From an uncultured Lachnospiraceae bacterium (GTDB taxonomy: Bacteria; Bacillota; Clostridia; Lachnospirales; Lachnospiraceae): a stretch of DNA of 58,046 nucleotides. Each line of letters begins with the position of its first letter. Positions within the stretch are counted from its first letter, which is position 1. The notes under the pieces were generated by a model, which was not told the DNA's origin, made no database searches, and saw nothing but the letters and a program-made list of their open reading frames with translations. The position numbers and the translations under genes were made by a program. Positions 7,067 through 16,218 of the stretch are shown here, piece after piece. The stretch is taken from the NCBI GenBank assembly GCA_947172705.1, contig CAMWCA010000017.1, positions 1-58,046 on the forward strand. The letters are read 5' to 3'.

Positions 7067-8827
7067 ATGGCTTTTGACGGAATTACCATCGCAGCAATCG
7101 TAAATGAACTGAAGGACGCCCTTACCGGAGGACGTATTTACAAGATCGCCCAGCCGGAAAATGACGAACTGCTGCTCACCATAAAAACCGCCGGCGGCGG
7201 GCAAAAACGTCTTCTCATCTCCGCCAGCGCTTCCCTCCCCCTTCTCTATTTAACAGAAGGAAACAAGCCCAGCCCCATGACAGCTCCGGGCTTTTGCATG
7301 CTGCTGCGCAAGCATCTTCAAAACGGAAGGATTACCCATATTTCTCAGCCCGGGCTGGAGCGGATCGTTCATCTCCACATTGAACATTTAAATGAAATGG
7401 GAGATCTTTGCCGCAAAAGACTGGTGGTTGAGCTTATGGGAAAGCACAGTAATATTATCTTTATAGATGAAAATGACAATATCATAGACAGTATCAAACA
7501 TATTTCCGGTTTGATCAGTTCTGTCCGTGAAGTGCTTCCGGGTCGAACCTATTTTATCCCTCAGACCCAGGAAAAAGAAGATCCTCTCTCCACAGATTTC
7601 TCTTCCTTTCAAAAAGCTCTTACCAAAGGACATACGCCTGTCTACAAAGGAATCTATAGCTCCTACATTGGCATCTCCCCTGTAATGGCTCAGGAAATCT
7701 GTTGTAGGGCAAAGGTGGATGGGGATACCTCTACCGCCTTTTTTGCGGAAGCTCCCAATGGAGGCGAAGCTCTCTCCTCCCTTTATGGTGCCTTCTCAGA
7801 TATGATGGTACAGGTAAGGGAATGCCATTTCAATCCGGTTATTATCTACGAAAAGGACGCTCCTGTGGAGTTCGCCCCTTTTCCCCTTACCCTGTATGAC
7901 TCAGTTTCCCAGAAGTCTTACGCCTCCATCAGTTGTCTTTTGGAACAGTATTATGCCCAGAAAAGCACCGTTACCCGTATCCGCCAGAAATCCGCTGACC
8001 TGCGCCGGATCGTTCAGACAGCATTGGAAAGGAATATCAAAAAATACGATCTTCAACTGCGTCAAATGCAGGATACTGAGAAAAAGGACAAATACCGTAT
8101 CTACGGAGAGCTGTTAAACACCTATGGCTATGAAGCCCTTCCCGGCGCTAAATCCTTAGAAGCGTTGAACTACTATACCAACGAGACGATCACCATTCCC
8201 CTTGATCCTCTCCTTAGTCCCTCTGAAAACGCCAAAAAATATTTTGATAAATACGGGAAGCTTAAACGCACTTATGAGGCATTGTCTTCTCTCACCACCC
8301 AGGTGAAGGAGGAGATCGACCACCTGGAATCCATTCAGGCGGCGCTGGATATCGCTCTTTTGGAGGAAGACCTGGTACAGATCAAGGAAGAATTGATTTC
8401 CAGCGGCTATATCCGCCGAAAGGGCGGCAGTAAAAAAGTGAAGTTTACCAGCAAACCCTTTCACTATTTAAGCAGCGACGGTTTTCATATCTATGTAGGC
8501 AAAAACAACTACCAGAACGATGAGCTTACCTTTAAGTTTGCCTCCGGCGGCGACTGGTGGTTCCATGCAAAGGGAATACCCGGTTCTCACGTCATTGTAA
8601 AAGCAGACGGTGCCAAGCTCCCTGACCGCACTTTTGAGGAAGCTGCAAAGCTTGCCGCCTACTATTCAAAGGGGCGGGGTCAGGATAAAGTGGAGATCGA
8701 CTACACAGAAAAGAAAAACGTGAAAAAGCCCAACGGAAGTAAACCTGGTTTTGTAGTCTACTATACCAATTATTCCATGATGATCGATTCCGATATTTCC
8801 CAGCTTAAAACATATACTTCCCAATAA
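7067..8827 (+). CDS. rqcH: NFACT family protein (RqcH, ribosome quality control)
   Basis: 586 aa. NFACT-N domain (residues 1-200: MAFDGITIAAIVNEL, GGRIYKIAQPENDELLL, LMGKHSNIIFID), a long coiled-coil/HhH middle (about 270-440, with YDLQLRQMQDTEKKDKYRIYGELLNTY), and an NFACT-R domain (about 450-560) with GFHIYVGKNNYQNDELTFK and GDWWFHAKGIPGSHVI. RqcH binds stalled 50S subunits and recruits tRNA-Ala to add poly-alanine degrons; older annotations call it a fibronectin-binding protein (FbpA). Start at 7067 from AAAGGAG at 7-nt spacing; upstream in-frame ATGs lie within the promoter. Confidence 0.92.
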   Translation: MAFDGITIAAIVNELKDALTGGRIYKIAQPENDELLLTIKTAGGGQKRLLISASASLPLLYLTEGNKPSPMTAPGFCMLLRKHLQNGRITHISQPGLERIVHLHIEHLNEMGDLCRKRLVVELMGKHSNIIFIDENDNIIDSIKHISGLISSVREVLPGRTYFIPQTQEKEDPLSTDFSSFQKALTKGHTPVYKGIYSSYIGISPVMAQEICCRAKVDGDTSTAFFAEAPNGGEALSSLYGAFSDMMVQVRECHFNPVIIYEKDAPVEFAPFPLTLYDSVSQKSYASISCLLEQYYAQKSTVTRIRQKSADLRRIVQTALERNIKKYDLQLRQMQDTEKKDKYRIYGELLNTYGYEALPGAKSLEALNYYTNETITIPLDPLLSPSENAKKYFDKYGKLKRTYEALSSLTTQVKEEIDHLESIQAALDIALLEEDLVQIKEELISSGYIRRKGGSKKVKFTSKPFHYLSSDGFHIYVGKNNYQNDELTFKFASGGDWWFHAKGIPGSHVIVKADGAKLPDRTFEEAAKLAAYYSKGRGQDKVEIDYTEKKNVKKPNGSKPGFVVYYTNYSMMIDSDISQLKTYTSQ

Positions 8828-8839
8828 GGGAGAACAGAT

Positions 8840-8866
8840 CAGACGCCCGTGAAATACGGGCGTCTG
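8840..8866. terminator. Bidirectional terminator between rqcH and coat protein gene
   Basis: CAGACGCCCGT and ACGGGCGTCTG form an 11-bp perfect stem with a GAAAT loop, between two convergent genes. The plus-strand tail is CTCTT, only weakly U-rich. Confidence 0.7.
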
Positions 8867-8870
8867 TCTC

Positions 8871-9131
8871 TTACAAAGTGCTGCTTGTAAACAGGCTCTT
8901 CACATGGTCTACCTCTGTCTGGGTCGCCTTTGCCGCAGGCACATAGTAGGATTTTTCTCTCGCCAGCTTGTAAAGCTCTTCCTGTGACTGCTCACAGGTA
9001 TTTCTGAACTGCTTCAAAGTCTGCTTCAGCTCCTGATTCTCTGTCTGGGCGATCATTTCTCCAAACCGAACCAACTCTCCATTGATACCTGTCAGGGTAT
9101 CCGCTACCATTGTCTTTTCATTCATCTGCAT
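8871..9131 (-). CDS. Spore coat protein, CotF-like
   Basis: 86 aa, largely helical. The sequence (EKTMVADTLTGINGEL, then EELYKLAREKSYYVPAAKA) fits the CotF-like coat domain, where a helical bundle ends in a (Y)YxPA-type segment. It is paired with a second small coat-like gene 11 bp upstream on the same strand; such pairs are common in sporulating Clostridia. Sporulation-stage control is likely but no sigma-E or sigma-K promoter was identified with confidence. Confidence 0.75.
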   Translation of the reverse strand: MQMNEKTMVADTLTGINGELVRFGEMIAQTENQELKQTLKQFRNTCEQSQEELYKLAREKSYYVPAAKATQTEVDHVKSLFTSSTL

Positions 9132-9142
9132 CTTTTTCCCTC

Positions 9143-9328
9143 CTACTGCAAAAACTTCATCAACTGATTTTTGTTGTCCATGGCTGACTTAGCGCCTTTT
9201 TCAAAGAACTGTTTCACCTGTGTATCTGTTGCACAGGATGCATATTCCTTCATTTTGCAGTGTGTTACATCATAACCGCCGATCAGGTGACGCAGGTTCT
9301 GCAGATCCAATTCTGATAAATTTGCCAT
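9143..9328 (-). CDS. Small spore coat-like protein
   Basis: 61 aa helical protein (LSELDLQNLRHLIGGYDVTH, then CATDTQVKQFFEKGAKSAM). It resembles the N-terminal half of CotF-like coat proteins and lies immediately upstream of the longer coat gene, so the pair may represent a split coat domain. The ATG follows AGGAGGTATTTTTT. Too short for firm family assignment. Confidence 0.65.
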   Translation of the reverse strand: MANLSELDLQNLRHLIGGYDVTHCKMKEYASCATDTQVKQFFEKGAKSAMDNKNQLMKFLQ

Positions 9329-9404
9329 AAAAAATACCTCCTGAAAATATTATCTTATCTGACGTATTTATTATTTCCAGAAGGTTTTATTCTATACTGT
9401 CAAT

Positions 9405-11234
9405 TTATTCATCAAGCCAGTAATCATCATCATTTTCATCCACAAAATTTTCTGCTGTTTTGTAGGCTGGAAGCGTTATTTTTTGAATATTTTTTTTATT
9501 TGTTTGAGGCGGCGCTTCCTGCTTCCTGCGCCCGGTGGCTTTCTCTTTTTTCCGGGACTTCTTCTTTCCCTGAGGCGTTCCTTTCTTGCCCGCTTCCGGC
9601 TTCATAATCCCAAACTTTTTGGCAATGCCGATCATCATATGCCCCTTAGGCATACCGCGTAGTTCTTCTTCTGTCACAGCCCGCCAGCGGATCACCAAAA
9701 TAAAGTAAATCGTCCCCCCTGCCATAATAGCAACCGCCAGGGCAAGAATATTGATTCTGCACAGATAATAAAGCCCCTGATATACCCCAAAGGCAACGCC
9801 TCCCATGATAACTGAGGCAAGAATCGGTCTTAAAAAGGTCCTGTTCACTTCCTGGCTGTATTTCAAATGCCTGTGCACCGAGATCTGATTCAACACACAA
9901 AGAATCAGGGAGTACAGCACCGTGGAGAACACATAATAGTAAAGAGTGTATTTTTCATCCAAAAACAGCATCATGGCAATCATAACGCCTGCATGAATAA
10001 ACACCGCTGCCGTTGCATTGATAATGGGCGTCTTCATCCTTCCGATGGACTGAAGAATTGCCTGGGTAAGGGTGGATAATGCATAAAGAATAATGCTTAC
10101 AGCCATACAGGAAAGCAGCGCGGAAGCAATATCCAGGGTATCCGGCTGATGAAATATGACCATCATAATGGGCTTTGCCAGCACGCCGATCCCTACCGCA
10201 CAGGGAATGGAAATGAGCATGGTAACCTTAACTGCCTTCGCTACTTTTCCCCGCACACCGGAGAGCTTTCCCTTCACAAAATCACTGGAAATACCTGGAA
10301 TTAAAGCTGTTGCCATGGAGGAAGCTATGGCAATGGGAATATTGGAAATCTTCGTTCCCTTTGCCACGGCGCTTAAGTCCGTGGCAACCAAAGCTTCTTC
10401 CATTTTTTTTACATCCATCATAATATGCTGATAGATGGTATTATCAAGAAAGGTATTGATATTGTAAATACCCGTGCTGATGATAAAAGGGGTGACCACC
10501 ATCAAAATCATCTTAAAAATATCGCTGTAGGACTCGTCTATGTGAGTGGTGTCCCGCTCCACTCTTTTCCTGATGGTCTTTCGGTTCAGCCCATACACTC
10601 CCAGCATAAACAAAAGCCCTGCCAGAACGCCTGCACCGGTTCCTATGGTTCCTCCTGCCGCACCGTAGGAGGCACGCATTGTAGCATCCCCCTCCCCCGC
10701 CAGTTGAACCAGCACATATGCCATTCCAATACTTGCCGCCGCATTTACAATCTGCTCCAGGATCTGGGATACAGAGGTTTGCAGCATGGTTTTATGCGCC
10801 TGAAAGTAACCTCTCAGCACTCCCAATATGCCGCTGAAAAAAATGGTAGGGGCAAGAATACGCAACGGCAGAACAGCGTTTTCCATGTTCACCAAAAGCC
10901 CTGCCCCAAAAAACACAAATAAGCTGGCAATACCACCTACTACCAGCACATAAATAAACGCGCAGCAAAATATCCTGTGCGCATTTCGATATTCCTTTGT
11001 GGCAAGCCGCTGTGCAATGACCTTGGAAACCGCCGAGGGAATACTGTAGGAAGAGATCAACAGCACAATGCTATAGGCATAATATGCGCTGTTATAATAT
11101 CCGTTTCCCTCATCTCCGATGATTGCTACCAGGGGCGTATTATAGAGAAGTCCGATAATGCGGCAGATGATTCCGGCTGTCGCCAGAATCCCTGCCTGCA
11201 ATATAAAACTGTCTTTTCTTTTTTTATCCGGCAT
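9405..11234 (-). CDS. SpoVB/MurJ-like polysaccharide or lipid-linked precursor flippase (MOP superfamily)
   Basis: 609 aa polytopic membrane protein with about 14 transmembrane segments. ILATAGIICRIIGLLYNTPL, followed by an IPSAVSKVIAQRLA stretch, is typical of the SpoVB/YabM/YtgP branch. SpoVB-type proteins act in spore cortex formation and MurJ-type proteins flip lipid II; the sequence alone does not separate these. Unusual is a C-terminal cytoplasmic tail of about 75 residues, first highly basic (KKGTPQGKKKSRKKEKATGRRK) and then ending in an acidic NDDDYWLDE. It lies 21 bp downstream of glgA on the same strand. Confidence 0.85.
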   Translation of the reverse strand: MPDKKRKDSFILQAGILATAGIICRIIGLLYNTPLVAIIGDEGNGYYNSAYYAYSIVLLISSYSIPSAVSKVIAQRLATKEYRNAHRIFCCAFIYVLVVGGIASLFVFFGAGLLVNMENAVLPLRILAPTIFFSGILGVLRGYFQAHKTMLQTSVSQILEQIVNAAASIGMAYVLVQLAGEGDATMRASYGAAGGTIGTGAGVLAGLLFMLGVYGLNRKTIRKRVERDTTHIDESYSDIFKMILMVVTPFIISTGIYNINTFLDNTIYQHIMMDVKKMEEALVATDLSAVAKGTKISNIPIAIASSMATALIPGISSDFVKGKLSGVRGKVAKAVKVTMLISIPCAVGIGVLAKPIMMVIFHQPDTLDIASALLSCMAVSIILYALSTLTQAILQSIGRMKTPIINATAAVFIHAGVMIAMMLFLDEKYTLYYYVFSTVLYSLILCVLNQISVHRHLKYSQEVNRTFLRPILASVIMGGVAFGVYQGLYYLCRINILALAVAIMAGGTIYFILVIRWRAVTEEELRGMPKGHMMIGIAKKFGIMKPEAGKKGTPQGKKKSRKKEKATGRRKQEAPPQTNKKNIQKITLPAYKTAENFVDENDDDYWLDE

Positions 11235-11255
11235 TACCGTTACGCTCCAAAATTT

Positions 11256-12701
11256 CTATCCGATCAGCCAGTCGTACATCTCCTGATATTTAGCCGCTGA
11301 AACATTCCATGAGAAATCGGTCGCCATAGCACGATCCACGATCTTATTCCACTCGCGCTTTTTGTCATAGAATACATGCTCGGCGTAGCGGATCACTCCC
11401 AGCATTTCATGGGCATTATAATTTACAAAGGAAAAGCCCGTTCCTGTACTCTCATATTCATTATATGGCTCAACCGTGTCTTTCAGTCCGCCAGTTTCTC
11501 TCACAATGGGAACCGTACCATAACGAAGGCTCATTAACTGGCTTAAACCGCAGGGTTCAAACAGGGAAGGCATCAGGAAAGCGTCGCATGCCGCATAGAT
11601 CTTGTGGGACAACGCCTCGGAATAATAAATATTTGCCGAAACCTTATCGTTGTATTTCCAGTCAAAGTGACGGAACATGTTCTCGTAACGTTCCTCTCCT
11701 GTTCCCAGGATCACAAGCTGCACGTTATCCTGGCACAGTTCATCCATAATGTATGCGATCAGGTCAAAGCCCTTCTGATCGGTCAGCCTGGACACAATAC
11801 CGATCATAAATTTCCGGTCATCCTGATCCAGCCCCAGTTCCGCCTGCAGCGCACGCTTATTTCTGATCTTTTCCTTGCGGAAATTCACTGCATTATATTT
11901 AAATTCTATATATTTGTCCGTTTCCGGATTGAACTCATCATAATCGATGCCGTTTACAATGCCCCGCAGGGAATTTTCCCTTGCACGAAGCAGTCCGTCC
12001 AACTGCTCGCCGTAAAATTTCGTCTTGATCTCCTCGGCATAGGTGTTGCTCACCGTAGTAATGGCATCTGCATAGACAAGCCCGCCTTTGAGCAGGTTTG
12101 CGTCTTTATAAAGCTCCAGCTTATCAGGGGTAAAATAGTAAGGAGGCAGACCTGTAATATCCTGCACCTCCCGGATGCTCCATTTCCCCTGGAACTTCAG
12201 GTTGTGAATGGTCATAACCGCCTTAATGCCCCGATAAAACTCGCTTCCCTGAAAACGCTCCTTTAAATATACCGGAATCAAACCTGTCTGCCAGTCATGG
12301 CAGTGGATCAGATCCGGCCTGAAATCGATCACCGGAAGAATGGACAGTGCCGCCTTGGAAAAGAACGCATACTTCTCGATCTCAAACAGCGCATTATCAC
12401 TGTATGGTCTGAATCCGTTGAAAAACATCTCATTGTCGATAAAGTAATATTTAACCCCGTCAACCTCAGCATACATGATGCCTACATATTCATTCTTCCA
12501 ATGAAAATCCATGTAAAAATGAGTCACATAGCTCATTTTATCCTTCATTTCCTGCGTCATGCAGGTATACTTGGGAAGAATCACACGCACATCAAAATAC
12601 TTCTTATCAATACATTTCGGCAGTGAGCCTACTACATCGGCAAGCCCGCCGGTCTTAATAAAAGGAACTCCCTCTGACGCGACAAAAAGAATCTTTTTCA
12701 T
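11256..12701 (-). CDS. glgA: Glycogen synthase (ADP-glucose type, GT5)
   Basis: 481 aa. The N-terminal GT5 domain carries the ADP-glucose binding motif KTGGLADVVGSLP (residues about 16-28), followed by LIHCHDWQTGLIP. The C-terminal GT1 domain has GIVSRLTDQKGFDLI, and the catalytic region ALSHKIYAACDAFLMPSLFEPCGLSQL includes the E-x7-E motif. It elongates alpha-1,4-glucan. The ATG at 12701 has GGAGGG with 6-nt spacing; a GTG one codon upstream is less well spaced. No glgB, glgC or glgP is adjacent. A dyad over the promoter (12719-12745) suggests specific control. Confidence 0.95.
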   Translation of the reverse strand: MKKILFVASEGVPFIKTGGLADVVGSLPKCIDKKYFDVRVILPKYTCMTQEMKDKMSYVTHFYMDFHWKNEYVGIMYAEVDGVKYYFIDNEMFFNGFRPYSDNALFEIEKYAFFSKAALSILPVIDFRPDLIHCHDWQTGLIPVYLKERFQGSEFYRGIKAVMTIHNLKFQGKWSIREVQDITGLPPYYFTPDKLELYKDANLLKGGLVYADAITTVSNTYAEEIKTKFYGEQLDGLLRARENSLRGIVNGIDYDEFNPETDKYIEFKYNAVNFRKEKIRNKRALQAELGLDQDDRKFMIGIVSRLTDQKGFDLIAYIMDELCQDNVQLVILGTGEERYENMFRHFDWKYNDKVSANIYYSEALSHKIYAACDAFLMPSLFEPCGLSQLMSLRYGTVPIVRETGGLKDTVEPYNEYESTGTGFSFVNYNAHEMLGVIRYAEHVFYDKKREWNKIVDRAMATDFSWNVSAAKYQEMYDWLIG

Positions 12702-12718
12702 CACAAACCCTCCAATTA

Positions 12719-12745
12719 ATGTTGTTATACAGTATTATACAACAT
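12719..12745. promoter_or_regulatory. Dyad over the glgA promoter (operator candidate)
   Basis: ATGTTGT and ACAACAT arms, each extended by ATA/TAT after one offset base, flank a short centre. The dyad covers a TATAAT read on the minus strand (12734-12739), with a weak TTTAAT -35 17 bp further upstream. A regulator bound here would block glgA transcription. The regulator is unknown. Confidence 0.5.
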
Positions 12746-12778
12746 CCCTTCCTTCAATTAAAGACAAATTTGCAAAAT

Positions 12779-12803
12779 AATAGGTTCCTTACGGAACCTG
12801 TTA
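12779..12803 (-). terminator. Intrinsic terminator after the Spo0A-like gene
   Basis: On the minus strand AGGTTCC-GTAA-GGAACCT forms a 7-bp stem, extended by weak pairs, followed by ATTATTTT. It lies directly after the stop codon and separates this gene from glgA. Confidence 0.75.
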
Positions 12804-12805
12804 TT

Positions 12806-13324
12806 TTAGCGGTATTGTAATCTGATCTTATCAGCAATCAGCGCAATAAACTCTGAATTGGTAGGCTTTCCTTTTCCGGTATTAATGGTGTATCCAAACA
12901 AAGCGTCCAGGGTTTCCATTCTTCCCCGGTTCCACGCCACCTCGATAGCATGCCTGATCGCCCGCTCCACACGGCTTGCGGTGGTCTGATTCTTTCTGGC
13001 AATGGTGGGATAAAGCACCTTGGTAATCGATCCCAGCATATCCGGGTCCTCCACCGACATCATAATTGCCTCTCTCAAATACTGATATCCCTTAATATGT
13101 GCCGGAACGCCGATTTCATGGATCATGTCCGTCACATCACGCTCCAAATTATAGCTGAGCTTCTTGTCCGACTCCTTTTCACCCTCTTTGGGCAACGTAA
13201 GTTTACTGCCGGAGGGTACTGTTATCATGATCTGGAATTCTCTGTTCATATGTATGAGCTCTCCCAAAATCTTATATACCTTTTCTGTATCCTCAATTGT
13301 CGATAAATTTAACTGCTCCATCAT
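12806..13324 (-). CDS. Spo0A C-terminal DNA-binding domain protein lacking a receiver
   Basis: 172 aa. Residues about 65-172 match the Spo0A output domain very closely: [52 protein letters not shown] (the recognition helix region) and [17 protein letters not shown]. The first 60 residues are not a receiver: no acidic pair, phospho-aspartate or lysine motif is present. Isolated Spo0A output domains of other species bind 0A boxes without phosphorylation, so this protein could act as a constitutive or competing regulator. The start could equally be the next ATG at 13321. It has its own sigma-A-like promoter and terminator. Confidence 0.85.
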   Translation of the reverse strand: MMEQLNLSTIEDTEKVYKILGELIHMNREFQIMITVPSGSKLTLPKEGEKESDKKLSYNLERDVTDMIHEIGVPAHIKGYQYLREAIMMSVEDPDMLGSITKVLYPTIARKNQTTASRVERAIRHAIEVAWNRGRMETLDALFGYTINTGKGKPTNSEFIALIADKIRLQYR

Positions 13325-13359
13325 TTTCCCTCCATTTTTCCAAATATTGCTATGAAGTT

Positions 13360-13388
13360 ATTATAAAATACATGATGTGCCACTTCAA
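13360..13388 (-). promoter_or_regulatory. Promoter of the Spo0A C-domain gene
   Basis: On the minus strand TTGAAG (13388-13383) and TATAAT (13365-13360) are exactly 17 bp apart, a strong vegetative-type promoter. This implies expression before or independent of sporulation sigma factors. Confidence 0.7.
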
Positions 13389-13451
13389 CTGTCATTCATC
13401 GCGCAATTTTTGGTAAAAACCTCCCTGCACAGGTATGCAATATAACTTCCC

Positions 13452-14342
13452 CTAGTCATTGGGCCGCTTATAAAATCTTCCCGTGATCTGTTCCGTCTTC
13501 ACGTTATTGATAAATGCATGAGGGTCCACTTCCCTGATTTTTGAAACCACCTTCCGGATCTCATCGCTCCCCACCACCGAATAGAGCATATTGCACTCCT
13601 GATTCCGGTAGCAGCCTGTCCCCTTAAACAACGTAGCATCGTGGTTGGTGATATCCCGGATCTCCTCATAAACTGCATTGGGCTGTTCCGTGATGATAAA
13701 CAGCGTCTGCTTCTGGTAACGTTTATAGAGAGCATGAAGCACCTGGGTGGAGGTAAACTGGAAAATAATAGAGTAAAGCGCCTCATTCCAGCCAAAAAGG
13801 CTTCCCGCAATCAACAAAACGATTACATTGGCACCAAAAATGTAGTTCCAGGTATCCACACCATACTTCTCCGAAAAGAAAATGGCAATAAAATCCGTTC
13901 CGCCGCTGGTGGCATTTGCAAACAGACAAAGACTAATGGCAAATGCATTGATAATCCCGCCGAAAACACAAACCAGCAAAATGTCATGAGTAACCGGATA
14001 CCCCGGCAGAATGTCAGTCAGAATGCCGGATAATACGATCATCAGGCAGGAATAGCCTGTAAACTTCTTTCCAATAAATTTAAAACTGATAAATACCGGA
14101 AAGGCATTGAGAATCAGGTTTACAATCGTAAACGGAATCTCTGCCTCCCAGAATTCCCATGCGATCTGTTGGATCAAAAGGGTAACGCCGTTAAAACCGC
14201 CGGGAATCAGGTTGCCGGCGCGTATAAAGCTTTTAATGTTCATTGCCATAATGCAGGAGGCAAGAATGATCAAAACAACTCTTTTCCCCTCTTTGAACAT
14301 GGGATTGTCCAATTTTTGTTTCACTTTAGATTGTACATTCAT
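13452..14342 (-). CDS. YitT family membrane protein (DUF161/DUF2179)
   Basis: 296 aa. Five to six transmembrane segments in the first 200 residues (ILASCIMAMNIKSFIRAGNL, FSLFGWNEALYSIIFQF region) are followed by a cytoplasmic DUF2179 domain of about 80 residues (LFIITEQPNAVYEEI, HDATLFKGTGCY, and a terminal DPHAFINNVKTEQITGRF). This is the classic YitT architecture; substrate and function of the family are not established. It begins one base after the preceding carboxypeptidase gene ends, so the two are co-transcribed. Confidence 0.88.
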   Translation of the reverse strand: MNVQSKVKQKLDNPMFKEGKRVVLIILASCIMAMNIKSFIRAGNLIPGGFNGVTLLIQQIAWEFWEAEIPFTIVNLILNAFPVFISFKFIGKKFTGYSCLMIVLSGILTDILPGYPVTHDILLVCVFGGIINAFAISLCLFANATSGGTDFIAIFFSEKYGVDTWNYIFGANVIVLLIAGSLFGWNEALYSIIFQFTSTQVLHALYKRYQKQTLFIITEQPNAVYEEIRDITNHDATLFKGTGCYRNQECNMLYSVVGSDEIRKVVSKIREVDPHAFINNVKTEQITGRFYKRPND

Positions 14343-14343
14343 C

Positions 14344-15399
14344 TTATCGATACTCCATCTGAATCTGCAGACGGTTCCCCTCTGCTTTTATTTTCGCCAT
14401 GCTTCCGCTTACCAGAGGCATCATGGGTGGAAGATGTCCCAAATCGGCATCCATGATAACCGGAATTCCATAATGTCTTGCTACAGGCAATATTGCCTCA
14501 TACTGGTCAAGTCCCATCATATCCTCTCCAAAGCACACAGGGCGTCCAATCAGAAATCCCTTTATATGCCGGAACCAGCCTGCATGCTCCATCTGCCACA
14601 TCGCCCTTCGAATGCCAAAAACATTTAGATCACATGCCTCCAGAAACCATATAAATCCATCCTCACGATATTTTTCGGCAAACGCCTCCACGCGGTCAAA
14701 GGAAGTTCCCAGGAGATTGACCAGACAATCCATGCAACCCCCGATGAGGCGCCCTTCCATCTCGACCTGGCGGCACTCTGTAAGCCCTCCCCGGTCATTG
14801 GGCGTATAAAGCTTCAATCGAAGTTCTTCCTCACACTGGTACGGCGCCAAAGGGTGGTCTTCATCTTTTATGCCTTCTTTCTCCCAGGTTCCATAACTGC
14901 CTGCCTGCTTTCTTTTTCCCTCCAGCAGATCCATTGCATCTGTCAGGCAGGGATGCCACGGCTCCATGCCAAAGGAACTGGCGCAGGGTCCGTAAATGGC
15001 TGCCGTATCGCACAGTGTATTCAGCAGAAAGGTCATATTGGTATTGTCCGAATAGCCCATAAACCACTTGGGCGGGGCATCTTTGATCGTCTCAAAATCC
15101 ACATAGTCTAAGATCTCACACATCAGCTCTCCGCCCCCGCAGGAGATCAGGCAATCGTTAGACCTGCTTAAATAGCACTCCGTAAGCTCTCTGCCACATG
15201 CCTCCGGCGTACTGCTGATTCCCACCCCTTCCTGCTTATAGCAGTTAGGTCCTAAATCCAGCCCATACCCCAGTGCCTTCCACTTCCTCTGGGCATTTTC
15301 AAAAGCTGTTCTGTAAGGCTCCATTGCACAGCCAAAAGACGGCGCCGAAAAGCCTATGGTTCCTTTTTCTTTCAAGAAATCCGGATATCGCATTTTCAC
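14344..15399 (-). CDS. S66 family carboxypeptidase (LD-carboxypeptidase / MccF-like)
   Basis: 351 aa. Family features: N-terminal TIGFSAPSFGCAMEP, nucleophile motif FMGYSDNTNMTFLLN (Ser of GYSD), and the C-terminal part with RLIGGCMDCLVNLLGTSFD and FLIGRPVCFGEDMM leading to the Glu-His pair region. LD-carboxypeptidases release the terminal D-Ala from murein tetrapeptides in recycling; MccF-type members inactivate microcin C-like compounds. Length and the GYSDN motif fit either; no microcin genes are nearby. It sits between the LytTR regulator and YitT on the same strand. Confidence 0.85.
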   Translation of the reverse strand: MKMRYPDFLKEKGTIGFSAPSFGCAMEPYRTAFENAQRKWKALGYGLDLGPNCYKQEGVGISSTPEACGRELTECYLSRSNDCLISCGGGELMCEILDYVDFETIKDAPPKWFMGYSDNTNMTFLLNTLCDTAAIYGPCASSFGMEPWHPCLTDAMDLLEGKRKQAGSYGTWEKEGIKDEDHPLAPYQCEEELRLKLYTPNDRGGLTECRQVEMEGRLIGGCMDCLVNLLGTSFDRVEAFAEKYREDGFIWFLEACDLNVFGIRRAMWQMEHAGWFRHIKGFLIGRPVCFGEDMMGLDQYEAILPVARHYGIPVIMDADLGHLPPMMPLVSGSMAKIKAEGNRLQIQMEYR

Positions 15400-15417
15400 T
15401 CTCCTCTGGTATCTTCC

Positions 15418-16179
15418 CTACCAGTCCTGTCTGAATAACTCTTCCAGGTACTCGCTGTAGGTTACTCCTGTCTCTATTTCTCCATATTTTTTTATGAGCT
15501 GCATTTTATGATGGACAGGGTCATAGTTCTGAATATAATCTCTGTTCACTATGGTATTTCGTTTGCATTGAATAAATTTTTCCCCTTTTAATTTTTCCCG
15601 GATCTGCTGTATGGGCATATAGGAAAGGTTGAGCGTTCTCTCATCCTTCAAATGCACAAATACCTTGGGTTTTTTAATAATTATGTACACGATCTCTTCC
15701 TCCGGCACCCAATGCATCACTCCGAATCTGCGGAAAAAAACCTTATTTACGCTGCCATTATACCGTAAAGCTCTCAGGCTGTCTTCCAGAACCTGCTTGA
15801 ACTGTTCCTCCTGAACGGGCTTCCCAATCATCTTATAACAGTTCAGTTTTTCATAGGTGTACAGCTTTGATTTCCGAATATCTGTGATAAATAAGATGGG
15901 CGTCCTGCAGTATCTCTCCATATCCCGTATTTTGTCCACAAACACAAGCTCCGGAGGCAGTTCTTCTCCCTCCTTCTCAAAAGCTGTATCTACAATGAAC
16001 AGATCTATAAAATTTTTAACGGCACATTTATAAGCCCTTTGAGCATCGGTAAGCGCATAGACTTCCGCCTTCTCCTCTATCATGCTCTTCAGGCTTATCA
16101 ATGTATCCGCATCTTCCTCCAATATCAATATCCTTCTCAAAGATCTGCGTCCCTCTCTCGTTCCTTTCCATAAAAACAT
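15418..16179 (-). CDS. LytTR-family response regulator downstream of spoIVB
   Basis: About 253 aa. The receiver domain (15-135) keeps plausible key residues: the acidic pair in ILILEEDADT, Asp in LFIVDTAF, Thr in ILFITD, Lys in MIGKPV. The LytTR DNA-binding domain follows (150-250: EIVYIIIKKPKVFVHLKDER, KFIQCKRNTIVNRDYIQNY). No histidine kinase is adjacent. It occupies the place, immediately after spoIVB, where Bacilli and many Clostridia carry spo0A. The start is uncertain: the ATG at 16179 is weakly served, and a TTG at 16140 (LRRILILEED) starts the receiver directly. Confidence 0.85.
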   Translation of the reverse strand: MFLWKGTREGRRSLRRILILEEDADTLISLKSMIEEKAEVYALTDAQRAYKCAVKNFIDLFIVDTAFEKEGEELPPELVFVDKIRDMERYCRTPILFITDIRKSKLYTYEKLNCYKMIGKPVQEEQFKQVLEDSLRALRYNGSVNKVFFRRFGVMHWVPEEEIVYIIIKKPKVFVHLKDERTLNLSYMPIQQIREKLKGEKFIQCKRNTIVNRDYIQNYDPVHHKMQLIKKYGEIETGVTYSEYLEELFRQDW

Positions 16180-16218
16180 CCTATCATATGTGCCATCTTT
16201 TGGAAAGAAGATTCTCTG

